In this document: positions 9,543-18,885 of the stretch, in pieces
How positions within the stretch are numbered: the stretch's first letter is position 1
How the letters are laid out: each line of letters opens with the position of its first letter
Assembly (NCBI GenBank): GCA_963795715.1
Contig: CAWCIY010000002.1
Span: forward strand, 1,860,001-1,924,000
Source of the DNA: JAFEDN01 sp963795715
GTDB lineage: Bacteria > Pseudomonadota > Gammaproteobacteria > Coxiellales > Coxiellaceae
DNA: 64,000 nucleotides
Direction: 5' to 3'
Notes under the pieces: generated by a model
What the model saw: only the letters and a program-made list of their open reading frames with translations
Told to the model about the DNA's origin: nothing
The model's database searches: none
Position numbers and translations under genes: made by a program

Positions 9543-9627
9543 GTAAGCCCCTAATAATCCCATCTTTTTAGAATAAGAATAATTTGATTGAATGGTTTTA
9601 CTGATTAATTAAAGGAGGTAAAACCTG

Positions 9628-9978
9628 ATGACTGACCAAAATGCTATTATTTCTAATTTAGAAATTACGCACCGTAAAAAACCTCAATACAGTGAGGAGC
9701 AGCGCAAGAAACACTATCAAGATTACCAAGCTAGCAAATTAAGCATAGAAAAATATTGTGAGCTTCATAAAATATCTCAATCGGCGCTTCGTAAATGGAT
9801 TAAAAAATTTCAGCTGAATCATTTTTTCACCCCAGTCAATCCTGGGCCATCCATTAATCATTTCAACAAGCAAAGTTTTGAAATCATTTTTTCTAATGGT
9901 ATTCGACTCAGGTTTCCAGAACTGATTGATCCAGCGGTCATCAAACAATTAATTAAGGAATTGAGTGCATGCAATTAA
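9628..9978 (+). CDS. IS66 TnpA-like accessory protein
   Basis: 116 residues with an N-terminal helix-turn-helix region (YSEEQRKKHYQDYQ, then SIEKYCELHKISQSALRKW) and a C-terminal beta-rich part ending before the TnpB start, as in IS66 OrfA proteins. A strong ribosome binding site (AAAGGAGG) precedes the ATG. The stop overlaps the next ATG by 10 bp, the usual coupled arrangement in these elements. Intact in itself, but its TnpC partner is destroyed. Confidence 0.75.
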   Translation: MTDQNAIISNLEITHRKKPQYSEEQRKKHYQDYQASKLSIEKYCELHKISQSALRKWIKKFQLNHFFTPVNPGPSINHFNKQSFEIIFSNGIRLRFPELIDPAVIKQLIKELSACN

Positions 9979-10609
9979 AATTATCATCGCCAAAGATATG
10001 GCTGGCCACTCAAGCGGTTGATTTTCGATTGTCGATAGATGGTTTATGCCAAATGATTCAATCCAAATTTAACTTGAATTTAAAAGAGGGTCTATTTATT
10101 TTTTATAACAGAACCCGGAAGAAAATAAAGATATTGACCTGGCATCAGAATGGATTTGTGCTGGTTTATAAGCGTCTTGAGCAAAGAACGATTCAAATTA
10201 GCGCAACAAAGAAAATTTGGCCGTTCTTCGGGAATACTGCTCCAAACAGACGGCTACAGCGGCTATAATGAGCAGAGGAAAAAGTCTGAAGTGATTAATT
10301 TTGGCTGTTGGGACCATGCAACAAAAAATCAATGCGCCCCCACAAAGTGCATTAGGGAAAGCAGTGCAGTACGCATTAAATCAATGGCCTTATTTATCAA
10401 ACTATATTGATTACGGCGAGATCGAGATTAGCAATTGTTGGATTGAAAATCAAATTCGTCCCTTTGCCCTGGGCAGGAAAAATATGTCCTTAATCAAGTA
10501 CACAAAATGCGCCGTAAAGAAATTGACCCTGAAATCTTGTTACCACAATTTATCAACAGAAAATTACTCGGTTAATGAATTCTTCAAGATGGGATTATTA
10601 GGGGCTTAC
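9969..10609 (+). pseudogene. Fused remnants of IS66 TnpB and TnpC
   Basis: The first 70 or so residues from 9969 match IS66 Orf2/TnpB (KIWLATQAVDFRLSIDGLC, ending near VYKRLEQ). The sequence then jumps into TnpC. One frame reads GRSSGILLQTDGYSGY and GCWDH near 10216-10316; another (10301-10630) carries the C-terminal catalytic part with NCWIENQIRPFALGRKNM. The missing middle removes the first DDE aspartate, and a frameshift separates the two TnpC pieces. Not functional. Confidence 0.8.
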
Positions 10610-10715
10610 GACATTTCTATTTTGGTTTGACATTAGCCTTAAAATTGCTTGCAATAATCTGATAAACATTGTAAATTCAAAATCTCATAAAAAGTATAAA
10701 TAGAAGGTATAAAAC

Positions 10716-12383
10716 ATGTCTAAGAAAAAAAAAGTTATTAAAAAGCATAAAGGAACCCAAGCTATCATTAAAAAGCTAAGCCGCGGAGTTATCCCCGAGA
10801 CACGCTCTGTGGTAGAAGCAGTCGTTTCCCGATTCTTACCTCACTATAACCATTTTCATGGTCAAGAAGCTCCCGGTGTAACTTATACAGACTTATCTTC
10901 CCCTCAAAAAAAAGCGCTGCATAAGGAAATTCAAAAAAGTATGATTGACAGGTCTTCAACTGCCAGTGGCAAAAGTGAAAAAAGCGGTAGATTGGACCGG
11001 TATCCACAATCCTCAGTTAAGGCCAAAAAACAATTGAAAAAGGCCTATCGATTTATGAAACAGTCGGCAGAAGCTAAAGTTCCGTTGAGCATAGAAATGT
11101 TAGAACAATTGTCTCGAATAACAGTGCCCCAGATTCCTAAAGAATCAAGTGGTGTACGCACGGGTTTTCACGGCAAAAAATATTCAGGTTTCGTGCGGGG
11201 TGAAGATGTAAAACCCCTACTATCCAATTTAATCGAATTCATTAATAATCCTCCAACCGATTTAGATTGGGTCATTGTCGAAAATATTGCTCAAGGCATC
11301 TTTCTTTCTATCCATCCCTTTATGGAGGGTAATGGTCGCGTTAATCGAATGATGCTGACTTATATGAAAATCCTACATGGAAAAATTCCTGCGCCATTCG
11401 CAGCTTCTGAGCAGGAAACCAGACATCTCATTCACGCTCAGGTGAGTCCAGAGGCACTTCAAAAAGAAATGGCCCAAGCCATTCTGGACTTTAAAGCATT
11501 ACCGAGCACAGAGCTATGTCCTTTCAATCTATCACCGAAGTGTTTTCAACGATTAAAAAAGGCTGCTGGGTTACCAGAGAAAACCTGGAAATTTCAAGGT
11601 CGAGATATAACTCATGATGAGATGCTTAAAATTGAAGCGGAAATGATTATCCAAGCCGCTAAAAATAATACGAAATTAAGCCTTGAAATTATCGAAAAAA
11701 ACAATCAAGCGGTTGACGATAAACTGCTGGAAATCTGTTATTCTAGTCAATTTACTAAAATTGACAATGACCGGCATGGTCAATGTATGGAAGATAAGCA
11801 GGCGAAATCCATAACTGAATCATTGTTCTCCCGCAAACTTTTTATGGAATCACTCCCGGATCCGATCGAACAATCTCAAACCAACGGAGTGGAACGCGTA
11901 GAACCTTATAACTTCATGATCCTGCTGCCTTTTTTGGTATTGGGACACATGACTTATCATTGGTTGACTTCAAAAAAAGAACCTGAAGTCGTTATACGAA
12001 AATATCATCCTCAACATGCCAAGAAAATTCGCGAAATAAACAATGAGTTGACCGCCATGAAAAAGCAATTGACCCAATTAAAACTCGATGATTCCCAATT
12101 AAAAGAATTACAATTTTTGCTGACTGACCAACAGGACATGTTAGATGAGATCGCTTCGAGCAAAACCGCGGGTCAGTTAACTTTAAATGAGCTTGCTGAA
12201 AATGTTCGTGCTCTCAAGCTAGCATTTTGCGAAGAAACATCACCCTACAAAGAGACACCGTCAACAGGGAATATCCCACTTTCCTCAGTTTCTCCTATGA
12301 CAGTTTGTTTTCGGGGAAAGCCGGATAAAACCCATAACCCCAATATAGAGTCAAACCTTATTGATGCTACCATAAAATGGTAA
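10716..12383 (+). CDS. Fic-domain protein, putative AMP-transferase with a C-terminal membrane segment
   Basis: 555 residues. The Fic core spans about 110-260 and has the full active-site motif HPFMEGNGRVNR with the catalytic histidine at 200; the flap segment GVRTGFHGKKYSG lies at about 146-158. A GNGR-type motif is normally linked to AMP transfer to Tyr/Ser/Thr of a target protein. The N-terminus is highly basic. Residues about 391-411 (MILLPFLVLGHMTYHWL) form one likely membrane helix, followed by a coiled-coil segment at about 430-490. No inhibitory (S/T)xxxE(G/N)N helix was found. It is followed 19 bp later by the C2H2 protein on the same strand, probably as an operon. Such proteins in intracellular bacteria are often injected effectors (inference). 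Confidence 0.88.
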   Translation: MSKKKKVIKKHKGTQAIIKKLSRGVIPETRSVVEAVVSRFLPHYNHFHGQEAPGVTYTDLSSPQKKALHKEIQKSMIDRSSTASGKSEKSGRLDRYPQSSVKAKKQLKKAYRFMKQSAEAKVPLSIEMLEQLSRITVPQIPKESSGVRTGFHGKKYSGFVRGEDVKPLLSNLIEFINNPPTDLDWVIVENIAQGIFLSIHPFMEGNGRVNRMMLTYMKILHGKIPAPFAASEQETRHLIHAQVSPEALQKEMAQAILDFKALPSTELCPFNLSPKCFQRLKKAAGLPEKTWKFQGRDITHDEMLKIEAEMIIQAAKNNTKLSLEIIEKNNQAVDDKLLEICYSSQFTKIDNDRHGQCMEDKQAKSITESLFSRKLFMESLPDPIEQSQTNGVERVEPYNFMILLPFLVLGHMTYHWLTSKKEPEVVIRKYHPQHAKKIREINNELTAMKKQLTQLKLDDSQLKELQFLLTDQQDMLDEIASSKTAGQLTLNELAENVRALKLAFCEETSPYKETPSTGNIPLSSVSPMTVCFRGKPDKTHNPNIESNLIDATIKW

Positions 12384-12402
12384 AATATATTATAACGAGA
12401 GG

Positions 12403-13671
12403 ATGAATAAAGATACATTGCATTTAAATTCGTCGCCTCAGCGCCTTTTCAAATGTGACTATCCAGGTTGCGTCAGTGAATATAGAAAAGCATATGTACT
12501 GCACCGTCATATGGAGATCATTCATGGTGAAAAAAGATCTTATGATCAAAGTCAAATCTTCTGTGCAGAAATTTTAAATAACTTGTATCGTGAACTATTC
12601 TACGTACACGATAACTTTCATAAACTAAATAACGCCTCTAGAAATAAGGACAGAATGCTATTCAACATTTGGGGTGCTTTAGTGGCCATTGTCATGGGAC
12701 ATCCAAATTTTAGACCTATGGAAGTTACAGACATGGAGGAAGAAAAAATTTCGCCAATAGAATTTTTATATAAAAAAATAGTATTAGACTCTAATAGAGT
12801 ATTTCACTGTTTAGTACCTGACTTACGCAACTTTAGTCACTTCGAATTTAATATCCAGTCGCTATTATCATTATATGAAAAAATATTTGAGTTAAATTCA
12901 TTACACAATTCCCCTAAACTTCCATTACGTGAATATAAAAAAATTGATGCAATAAACATGCCCCAGTATGGAACCTTCGAGAATACTTATCATAAAATTT
13001 ATTATCCTTCATCACACCCTAATCCTTATGGACCTAGTAAAAATCTTTCTTCACTAGAGCAGATCATTCTATTTGCTGAAAATCCTGACTATAAAAATAG
13101 TAATACACAAGAAATTTTGAAAATATTAAATATTCCTTATCTAGATTCTAATCTGATTACTTCTTTATTTAAGGCATTTAAGGAAGTAGACATTTTAATA
13201 CCTCCGCTTATTCGTATTATTATTTCATATCTTTCCAAAGAATACTTTCATGTTTATAAAGACCAAAAAGGCGATAAATATTTAAATAGTAAAGAAATTT
13301 CTTGTTTCTCGACTGCTCCTGATATTTCGCGACAATATATAGACCCTCCAGATAAATACTTAAAAAATTTATTAGAATATTTTCTTGAGAGGAAACCAGG
13401 TTGGCAAAAGGTAACTCCATCTTTGCGAGTGGGAATTGACGATATTTCTGGTCGACCTGGATTTGAGGAACAGCTAATGATTTTATTACCAGAAAAGTGC
13501 AATGATCCTTTAATGGTATTAAATAAAAACAGAGAGCGAATTGATCCTACTGTCTCGCAGAGTTATATTCAATTTTTTGCAAAGTTGATAGAAGATCAAA
13601 AGCTCGAAAAAACCATCGAAAGCATGAGCGACTACTTTGAAAAGGATAACTCCATTTTTAATTTTAGTTAA
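12403..13671 (+). CDS. Protein with an N-terminal C2H2 zinc finger, unknown function
   Basis: 422 residues. Residues 18-41 form a classical eukaryotic C2H2 finger: C18-x4-C23-x12-H36-x4-H41, followed by the HGEK linker typical of such fingers. The remainder is not recognised: helical, with Tyr/Phe-rich segments, no membrane helix and no signal peptide. The finger suggests DNA or protein binding in a eukaryotic nucleus, which is inference. The start has an acceptable GAGAGGATG context. The gene lies 19 bp after the Fic gene and likely shares its transcript. Confidence 0.8.
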   Translation: MNKDTLHLNSSPQRLFKCDYPGCVSEYRKAYVLHRHMEIIHGEKRSYDQSQIFCAEILNNLYRELFYVHDNFHKLNNASRNKDRMLFNIWGALVAIVMGHPNFRPMEVTDMEEEKISPIEFLYKKIVLDSNRVFHCLVPDLRNFSHFEFNIQSLLSLYEKIFELNSLHNSPKLPLREYKKIDAINMPQYGTFENTYHKIYYPSSHPNPYGPSKNLSSLEQIILFAENPDYKNSNTQEILKILNIPYLDSNLITSLFKAFKEVDILIPPLIRIIISYLSKEYFHVYKDQKGDKYLNSKEISCFSTAPDISRQYIDPPDKYLKNLLEYFLERKPGWQKVTPSLRVGIDDISGRPGFEEQLMILLPEKCNDPLMVLNKNRERIDPTVSQSYIQFFAKLIEDQKLEKTIESMSDYFEKDNSIFNFS

Positions 13672-13786
13672 TCATCCATCAGAGATGTGATTTTATGACA
13701 CTTTTATTTACCCTAATGACTTTGATAGACGATAAGGCGACAATTCAATCTGAAGTAACTCCAACTGCCGGATGCGCGCAGAGATA

Positions 13787-14191
13787 CGGTGTCACACCCA
13801 CATATTTTACAGTAATGATTTGAAAAACAATGGAATTAATCGAGGAAATATACGTGTAAATATTAGACAATCAGAGCTGCAAAAAGGTGCAATTTTTACC
13901 CGTACATTTTAAATTTTAATGCATTGATTTTTTTCAGAATTAAGTTGAAATATGTGGATCTGACACCGTGGACTGCTTATGGGTTTGAATCAAATAATAT
14001 TTTAAAAAATTATGCGGTGAATGACACCCGCGTTTTTCGCTTGTAACGCTCAGCCAGCAGCGATCACTAAATTTTTACAAGTTTTAAAACTTTGAGCAGA
14101 AGGATTTAACTGTATAAGATTTACGCGTATATTTTCCAAAATAATTCCATTTTTTTTCAAAAAGTTATGCTAAAATGTGCTGATGTGACAC
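13787..14191 (+). repeat. MITE, long form (about 405 bp), copy 4
   Basis: The left half equals the short form; the right half ends AAAATGTGCTGATGTGACAC. The two outer ends are imperfect inverted repeats over about 75 bp, sharing GTGTCACA, ACAT-TTTA, TTGAAAAA, ATGGAATTA and AAATATACG-GTAAAT in order. It holds no gene. The next 210 bp to about 14400 show nothing recognisable. Confidence 0.85.
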
Positions 14192-14407
14192 TCTTTTTTC
14201 AGCCCTTTCCAGCTCATGCGGCCAGTATTACTACAAAAATTAATCTCTGAACTTTTAGTTTCATTTCGCTTTCTTTTTGCAAAATCTTAACTACCTTACC
14301 GGAAAGATACCGATTAATGTATTGAGCTTGCAATGAGGGTAAAGGGGTCAGGAGCCTAGTGAGAACCTTCGTCCTCATTTCTGTAGTATAGTGAGCGCAT
14401 TTGCACG

Positions 14408-14651
14408 GTCAATATTCGCCGCGTCGCCAACGCGCTAGCTATGCGGGTGGCAGGGTGGATCGAATTTCACGCGCAGTGGAGTCCGAGCAGACCAAACCCG
14501 GGAGTGCTCAATGTGTTTATCGCACAGAAACAACTAACGTTGCCATGTGCCTGCTAATACGGCGTAATGAGCATGAAATTCGGTCCACCCTGACAGGCCC
14601 CCGCGTGTGCGATCTATCCGCATTTTGTTGGCGACGTCGGCGAATATTGAC
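14408..14651. mobile_element. GC-rich non-autonomous element with nested inverted repeats
   Basis: The outer inverted repeat, GTCAATATTCGCCG-CGTCGCCAAC (14409-14431), matches 14627-14650 with one extra base. An inner one, CAGGGTGGATCGAATTTCACGC (14451-14472), matches 14571-14592 with two mismatches. The 244-bp unit is clearly GC-richer than the 35-40 percent GC around it and has no transposase, so it looks like a miniature derivative of a foreign IS. A forward open frame of 110 codons across it (14401-14733) is judged spurious. Confidence 0.55.
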
Positions 14652-14714
14652 GGAGTGGGTTTATACACCTCATAATCCATCGCGAAAACTCATAACTGAG
14701 GTTACTGCAATCCT

Positions 14715-16352
14715 TTATGACATTCCTGCCTGAGGAGTTTCGGAACCTTTATTTTTAGTTGAAGGAGTATTCTTCTGAAGGCGATTATAGCAGATCCCTA
14801 AATTGTTTAGCTCTTTGATAGGCAATTCCGTTTTATTTTTCTTCTGATCATTAGGCGAGGTTAATGCCTTGTTACAATCATTAATTCCGTTGATTATTCT
14901 GTTAGGTGTCTCATTTTTCATATCCCGTGCTTGGGTGAAGTAACTTAATGCTTTTTTCAATAAAATTTCATTAATTTCATGAGAATTTTCATTTTGTTCT
15001 GAAGCCTTCCGCAACGCTTCCGCGAACCTAACTAAGGCTATGGCTTGGTTGTTAAGAGAAAAACCCTGCTTCAAGGATTCAAAGCTGTTGACAGCATTTT
15101 GTAATTGAGATGCATCTTTGACTAATTTGACTAATTTGATGGCTGCATCCAATTTTTCTTTACCGGTTTCCTTTTTGACATATTTGTCTTCTTTTATTTG
15201 CTCCTTATTTAAATTTTTATTGTTGACATCCTCCGGCGTTAAGCGTTTTACCGCTGCTTCTGCATCTATATCCCCTTGAGCAGCAGCCAGTTTAAACCAC
15301 TTAAGAGCCTCCGTTGTATTTTTTATTACCCCTTGCCCAAGTTCATAGCACTTACCAAGGTTGAATTGTGCTGCTTTAAATCCTTGATTGGCAGACCTGG
15401 TAAACCACTTAATAATCTCCTTGGTAAACCACTTAATAGTCTCTTTTTCATCCTGTGGTATTCGCTTCATATAGCTCATATAGCTGAGAGCAAGAACGTT
15501 TTGGGCTTGTGCATTTCCTTGTTCCGCAGCCGGTGTCAATAATTTTATTGCTTTTTCTAAATCTTGTGATACCCCTTCCCCCTTATGATAGAGGGTGCCA
15601 AGGTAAGTTTGGGCCATTGCATCCTGTTGATCAGCAGCCTGCTGATACCAATAACAAGCCGTTTGTAAATTTTCCTTTACCCCTGTTCCATTTTGATAGA
15701 GAACGCCAAGACCGGTTTGGGCCAATGAATATTTTTGGTCAGCAGCCAGATTAAGCAACTTAATAGCCTCTTTTAAATCTTGCGTTACCCCTCTTCCATC
15801 TTTATAGCAACAGGCAAGATTGAATTGGCTCTCTGCAAGTCCTTGCTCTGCTGCCAGACTTAACCACGTAACACCCTGTTTTTCATCTTGATCTACACCT
15901 TTTCCATTCAAATAGCAAATGCCGAGATTGGTTTGAGCCTTTGCAAATTTTTGCTCTGCAGCCATTTGATACCACTTAACAGCCTCTGTGAAATCTTTAT
16001 CTACCCCTTTTCCATATTCATAGCAATAACCCACACAGAATTGGGCCTCATCAAAATTTTGCTCTGCAGCCTTTTTATACCAATTAAAAGCCTCTTTTAA
16101 ATCTTTATTTACCCCTTTTCCCTGTCTATAGCACTCAGCCACATTAAGTTGGCCCTCCGCTGAATTTTGGTCTGCAGCCTTTTTATACCAGTTAAAAGCC
16201 TCTTTTAAATCTTTATTTACCCCTTTTCCAGATTCATACAATACACCAAGAGTGATTTGGGCATCAGCGTTTCCTCGCTTTGCATCCGATATACACTGCT
16301 TTAGGGCGTCCGGGTTTAAATTTGGAATTTCTTGTCTCTTTTGGGGCATCAT
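14715..16352 (-). CDS. Sel1-like repeat protein
   Basis: 545 residues from the ATG at 16352; an upstream in-frame ATG at 16373 is less likely because AAAGGAG stands 9 bases before 16352. Nine or ten Sel1 repeats of about 36 residues fill residues 20-380, with the pattern A-Q-x-x-L-G-x-x-Y-x-x-G-x-G-V-x-x-D-x-x-x-A. A helical C-terminal region of about 160 residues without repeats follows. No signal peptide is seen. It is of the same family as the protein at the left edge but a distinct gene. Its stop lies 63 bp from the GC-rich element. Likely a protein-binding scaffold, possibly host-directed. Confidence 0.85.
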   Translation of the reverse strand: MMPQKRQEIPNLNPDALKQCISDAKRGNADAQITLGVLYESGKGVNKDLKEAFNWYKKAADQNSAEGQLNVAECYRQGKGVNKDLKEAFNWYKKAAEQNFDEAQFCVGYCYEYGKGVDKDFTEAVKWYQMAAEQKFAKAQTNLGICYLNGKGVDQDEKQGVTWLSLAAEQGLAESQFNLACCYKDGRGVTQDLKEAIKLLNLAADQKYSLAQTGLGVLYQNGTGVKENLQTACYWYQQAADQQDAMAQTYLGTLYHKGEGVSQDLEKAIKLLTPAAEQGNAQAQNVLALSYMSYMKRIPQDEKETIKWFTKEIIKWFTRSANQGFKAAQFNLGKCYELGQGVIKNTTEALKWFKLAAAQGDIDAEAAVKRLTPEDVNNKNLNKEQIKEDKYVKKETGKEKLDAAIKLVKLVKDASQLQNAVNSFESLKQGFSLNNQAIALVRFAEALRKASEQNENSHEINEILLKKALSYFTQARDMKNETPNRIINGINDCNKALTSPNDQKKNKTELPIKELNNLGICYNRLQKNTPSTKNKGSETPQAGMS

Positions 16353-16501
16353 ATAGATTTCTCCTTTAATCATAGATTTCTCCGGGTACAGTAATTTGAA
16401 ATTTTTACTCAGTAATAATTGCAGTTTTGCAGCACTGTGTCAACCACTCCACTGCAGCGTCAGCAATTCCCGGGATTTTTGCTACAGAGATACGGCAGAT
16501 A

Positions 16502-16906
16502 CGGTGTCACACCCACATATTTTACAGTAATGATTTGAAAAATAATGGAATTAATCAAGGAAATATACGTGTAAATATTAGACAATCAGAGCTGCAAAAA
16601 GGTGCAATTTTTACCCGTACATTTTAAATTTTAATGCATTGATTTTTTTCAGAATTAAGTTGAAATATGTGGATCTGACACCGTGGACTGCTTATGGGTT
16701 TGAATCAAATAATATTTTAAAAAATTATGCGGTGAATGACACCCGCGTTTTTCGCTTGTAACGCTCAGCCAGCAGCGATCACTAAATTTTTACAAGTTTT
16801 AAAACTTTGAGCAGAAGGATTTAACTGTATAAGATTTACGCGTATATTTTCCAAAATAATTCCATTTTTTTTCAAAAAGTTATGCTAAAATGTGCTGATG
16901 TGACAC
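16502..16906 (+). repeat. MITE, long form, copy 5
   Basis: Nearly identical to 13787-14191. Just upstream GATACG is duplicated (GATACGGCAGATACGG). It separates the Sel1 gene from the SET/ankyrin gene. Open frames inside it (for example 16427-16627) recur in every copy and are artefacts. Confidence 0.85.
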
Positions 16907-16922
16907 TCTTTTTCATAACCTC

Positions 16923-16960
16923 AGTGAAGCTCCGCGGACTTACGCTCGGGAAGCTTCACT
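16923..16960. repeat. Hairpin with a 9-bp perfect stem
   Basis: AGTGAAGCT (16923-16931) and AGCTTCACT (16952-16960) flank a 20-base GC-rich loop. It lies about 70 bp beyond the stop of the SET/ankyrin gene. No T-run follows on either strand, so a classical terminator is not supported. Confidence 0.4.
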
Positions 16961-17031
16961 CAGACCTTAGAAGTTGCTTTAACTTTTCGATAATCTTGAT
17001 GTCTAAGTTCTTAACTTTTTTCGATAATGGT

Positions 17032-18843
17032 TTATGATTCCATTGCTAAGCTACTGGTATTAGGATTTAATAATGACGAAATTTCCTGTGTAATATTAGG
17101 GTATTCACTAGGCTTTTTCCCTGAAGCATCTACTATCGAATTTTTCGCACCATTTGATAATAAAATTTTCACGCAGCTCAATGCATTTTTTTCCACTGCC
17201 CAATGCAAAGCAGTTTTTCCTAATTTAGGGTCTTGGGCATTCACATTGACTTTAGCTTCAATAAATTTATTCAAGCCGTTTTCTTTGTTATTAGCTGCTG
17301 CTTTTCTTAGGCCACGCTCCAATTCCGGCAGAGAAGCATCTTTAAGTCCATATGTACTAACCAATTTTGATATTTCATCCCCAGTTTTCATGATACCTTG
17401 AAACATTTGACCCGCTGACGAAGATGAAGCCGATCTTGCAACACCCTTATCTGTGTCCTTTTTAGATTCAATATCTTTAGTTACTGAAGCAGACGATGGT
17501 ATTGCATTAGCACGCTCTAATAATTGTCTTAGTTGAGATGCACTAACCAAATGTGATTTTCTATTATCATCTACAATTGCAACCTCTGTCGTCCCTTTTT
17601 TAAGAGCATCAATTAAAGGCTTAAATTCACCTGTATAAGTAAATCCATCAAATTTTAAATGACCGAAAGTCCTTTTATAATGATCATGTGGAATAACTGA
17701 TCCGTCTTTATCAAACAGCTCAGGGAGACAGTTTCTCAATTGCCAATAACCATAGCCATAATTAAATCCTATTTGACTACCAGCTTCAATACGTTCATTT
17801 GTTACCATTAAAATGATAGGCACATCATCCATGATAACATACTCGCGCCTTAAGTTTTCTAGAGCAAGATTTTCACTTATTTTGCTTTCCTTGAATTCCA
17901 CGCTATAAAGTTCATCATTTTGCTTTAATTGTGCTTCAGATACATTTTGTCCCGTCATCTTTAAAAGAGTCATCAATGTGGTGAAATCTGCTTTTAGTTT
18001 TGTTGGTAAGTGTTGGAAAAAACTGGCTATACCACGCTGTTTAAGCGTACTGAAGCAACAATTTGTACCTCGGTAATATAGACCCTCCAGTGGGTTGCTA
18101 ACCTTGGCCTCAGATACAAGAGTCCCTGAAAAAATCGCTAATACAGTGTCCTTTTCAATCGTCTTTGAGGCAAAAACACCATAACCCAACCCCCCCATAT
18201 TACAAACAACCATATTATCGTTAGGGTTTCTCAGAATTTTTTCAACTTGTTTTTTTAAATTACTTGATGAAGCGCCTCCTATTAAATCCTCTCCAAATGT
18301 ATGCTGATTTAGTTGGGTTTTTGAATCAATATAAATGCTTTCATCATAGGTAATACCCAATTTCTTTTGAAATTCCTCTACCGTCAAATATTCAATTTTC
18401 CCACCCAGGTTGAGTGGTTTATCTGAAAAAGCAATGCGTTTAGAAAGTTCTGCTTTTATAGGACAACGTTCTGCGCTACGCATGGTTTGATTCTCCTGTG
18501 TAAAAATACTTAAATGACTGCGTTTATTAAGTTGATCTTTTTCATCATCCGAAATGGAAAAGTTTCCATCTGGTTGAGATGCTTTCTGAACTTTTTCTTC
18601 AGAAGCCTCTTTCTTGGAATCCGATTTCATTTTAGCCAATTTTTCTAAACGAATATTAAAATCTCGATCTTTCTTCAAAATATTCGCTATTGATCCTCCG
18701 CGCTTACATTTTTTATGGACATTTGCAGCATGGTCTATGAGAAATTTAACAATTTCATTATACCCGCCTGATTGAAATGCATAAATTAATGGAGTTTCGC
18801 CTTCTGAATTTTCAGAATCTATCTCGACACCCAAATCCAGCAA
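17032..18843 (-). CDS. SET-domain protein with ankyrin repeats (RomA/LegAS4-like), main part
   Basis: 603 residues from a TTG. Residues about 12-60 hold an ankyrin repeat (GETPLIYAFQSGGYNEIVKFLIDHAANV). Residues about 211-367 form a SET domain: GLGYGVFASKTIEKDTVLAIFSG at the start and NERIEAGSQIGFNYGYGYW at the end. Residues about 500-590 contain another ankyrin pair (GKTALHWAVEKNALSCVKILLSNGA). SET domains transfer methyl groups from AdoMet to lysines; Legionella RomA/LegAS4 combines SET and ankyrin and modifies host histone H3. The usual NHxCxPN motif is not obvious, so activity is uncertain. The first ankyrin continues upstream in the same frame across a TAA into 18886-19242, so this is probably the larger piece of one interrupted gene. 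Confidence 0.75.
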   Translation of the reverse strand: MLDLGVEIDSENSEGETPLIYAFQSGGYNEIVKFLIDHAANVHKKCKRGGSIANILKKDRDFNIRLEKLAKMKSDSKKEASEEKVQKASQPDGNFSISDDEKDQLNKRSHLSIFTQENQTMRSAERCPIKAELSKRIAFSDKPLNLGGKIEYLTVEEFQKKLGITYDESIYIDSKTQLNQHTFGEDLIGGASSSNLKKQVEKILRNPNDNMVVCNMGGLGYGVFASKTIEKDTVLAIFSGTLVSEAKVSNPLEGLYYRGTNCCFSTLKQRGIASFFQHLPTKLKADFTTLMTLLKMTGQNVSEAQLKQNDELYSVEFKESKISENLALENLRREYVIMDDVPIILMVTNERIEAGSQIGFNYGYGYWQLRNCLPELFDKDGSVIPHDHYKRTFGHLKFDGFTYTGEFKPLIDALKKGTTEVAIVDDNRKSHLVSASQLRQLLERANAIPSSASVTKDIESKKDTDKGVARSASSSSAGQMFQGIMKTGDEISKLVSTYGLKDASLPELERGLRKAAANNKENGLNKFIEAKVNVNAQDPKLGKTALHWAVEKNALSCVKILLSNGAKNSIVDASGKKPSEYPNITQEISSLLNPNTSSLAMES

Positions 18844-18885
18844 AAGTTGTAATTGCGATAAATCTTTTTTACAATAATAGCTTGA

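Larger units (their letters stand above)
9543..10609 (+). mobile_element. Deleted three-gene IS66-type insertion sequence
   Basis: Bounded by a perfect inverted repeat, GTAAGCCCCTAATAATCCC at 9543 and its complement ending at 10609, with the inner ATC also matching. It encodes a TnpA-like and a TnpB-like protein and only the last part of TnpC, so it is 1067 bp instead of about 2.5 kb. The flanking octamers (CGTACATT and GACATTTC) do not match, so no target duplication remains. Confidence 0.85.

Noticed and set aside
14401..14733. 110-residue forward frame, Arg-rich
   Set aside because: It coincides with the GC-rich nested inverted repeats and overlaps the end of the Sel1 gene; its length is explained by high GC.
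16427..16627. Small forward frames crossing MITE left ends (also 28979-29296, 2978-3187)
   Set aside because: The same peptide (RCHTHIFYSNDLKNNG) arises from every MITE copy; no ribosome binding sites and no family.
16923..16960. Rho-independent terminator of the SET/ankyrin gene
   Set aside because: The stem is perfect, but the loop is 20 bases and no T-run follows on either strand.
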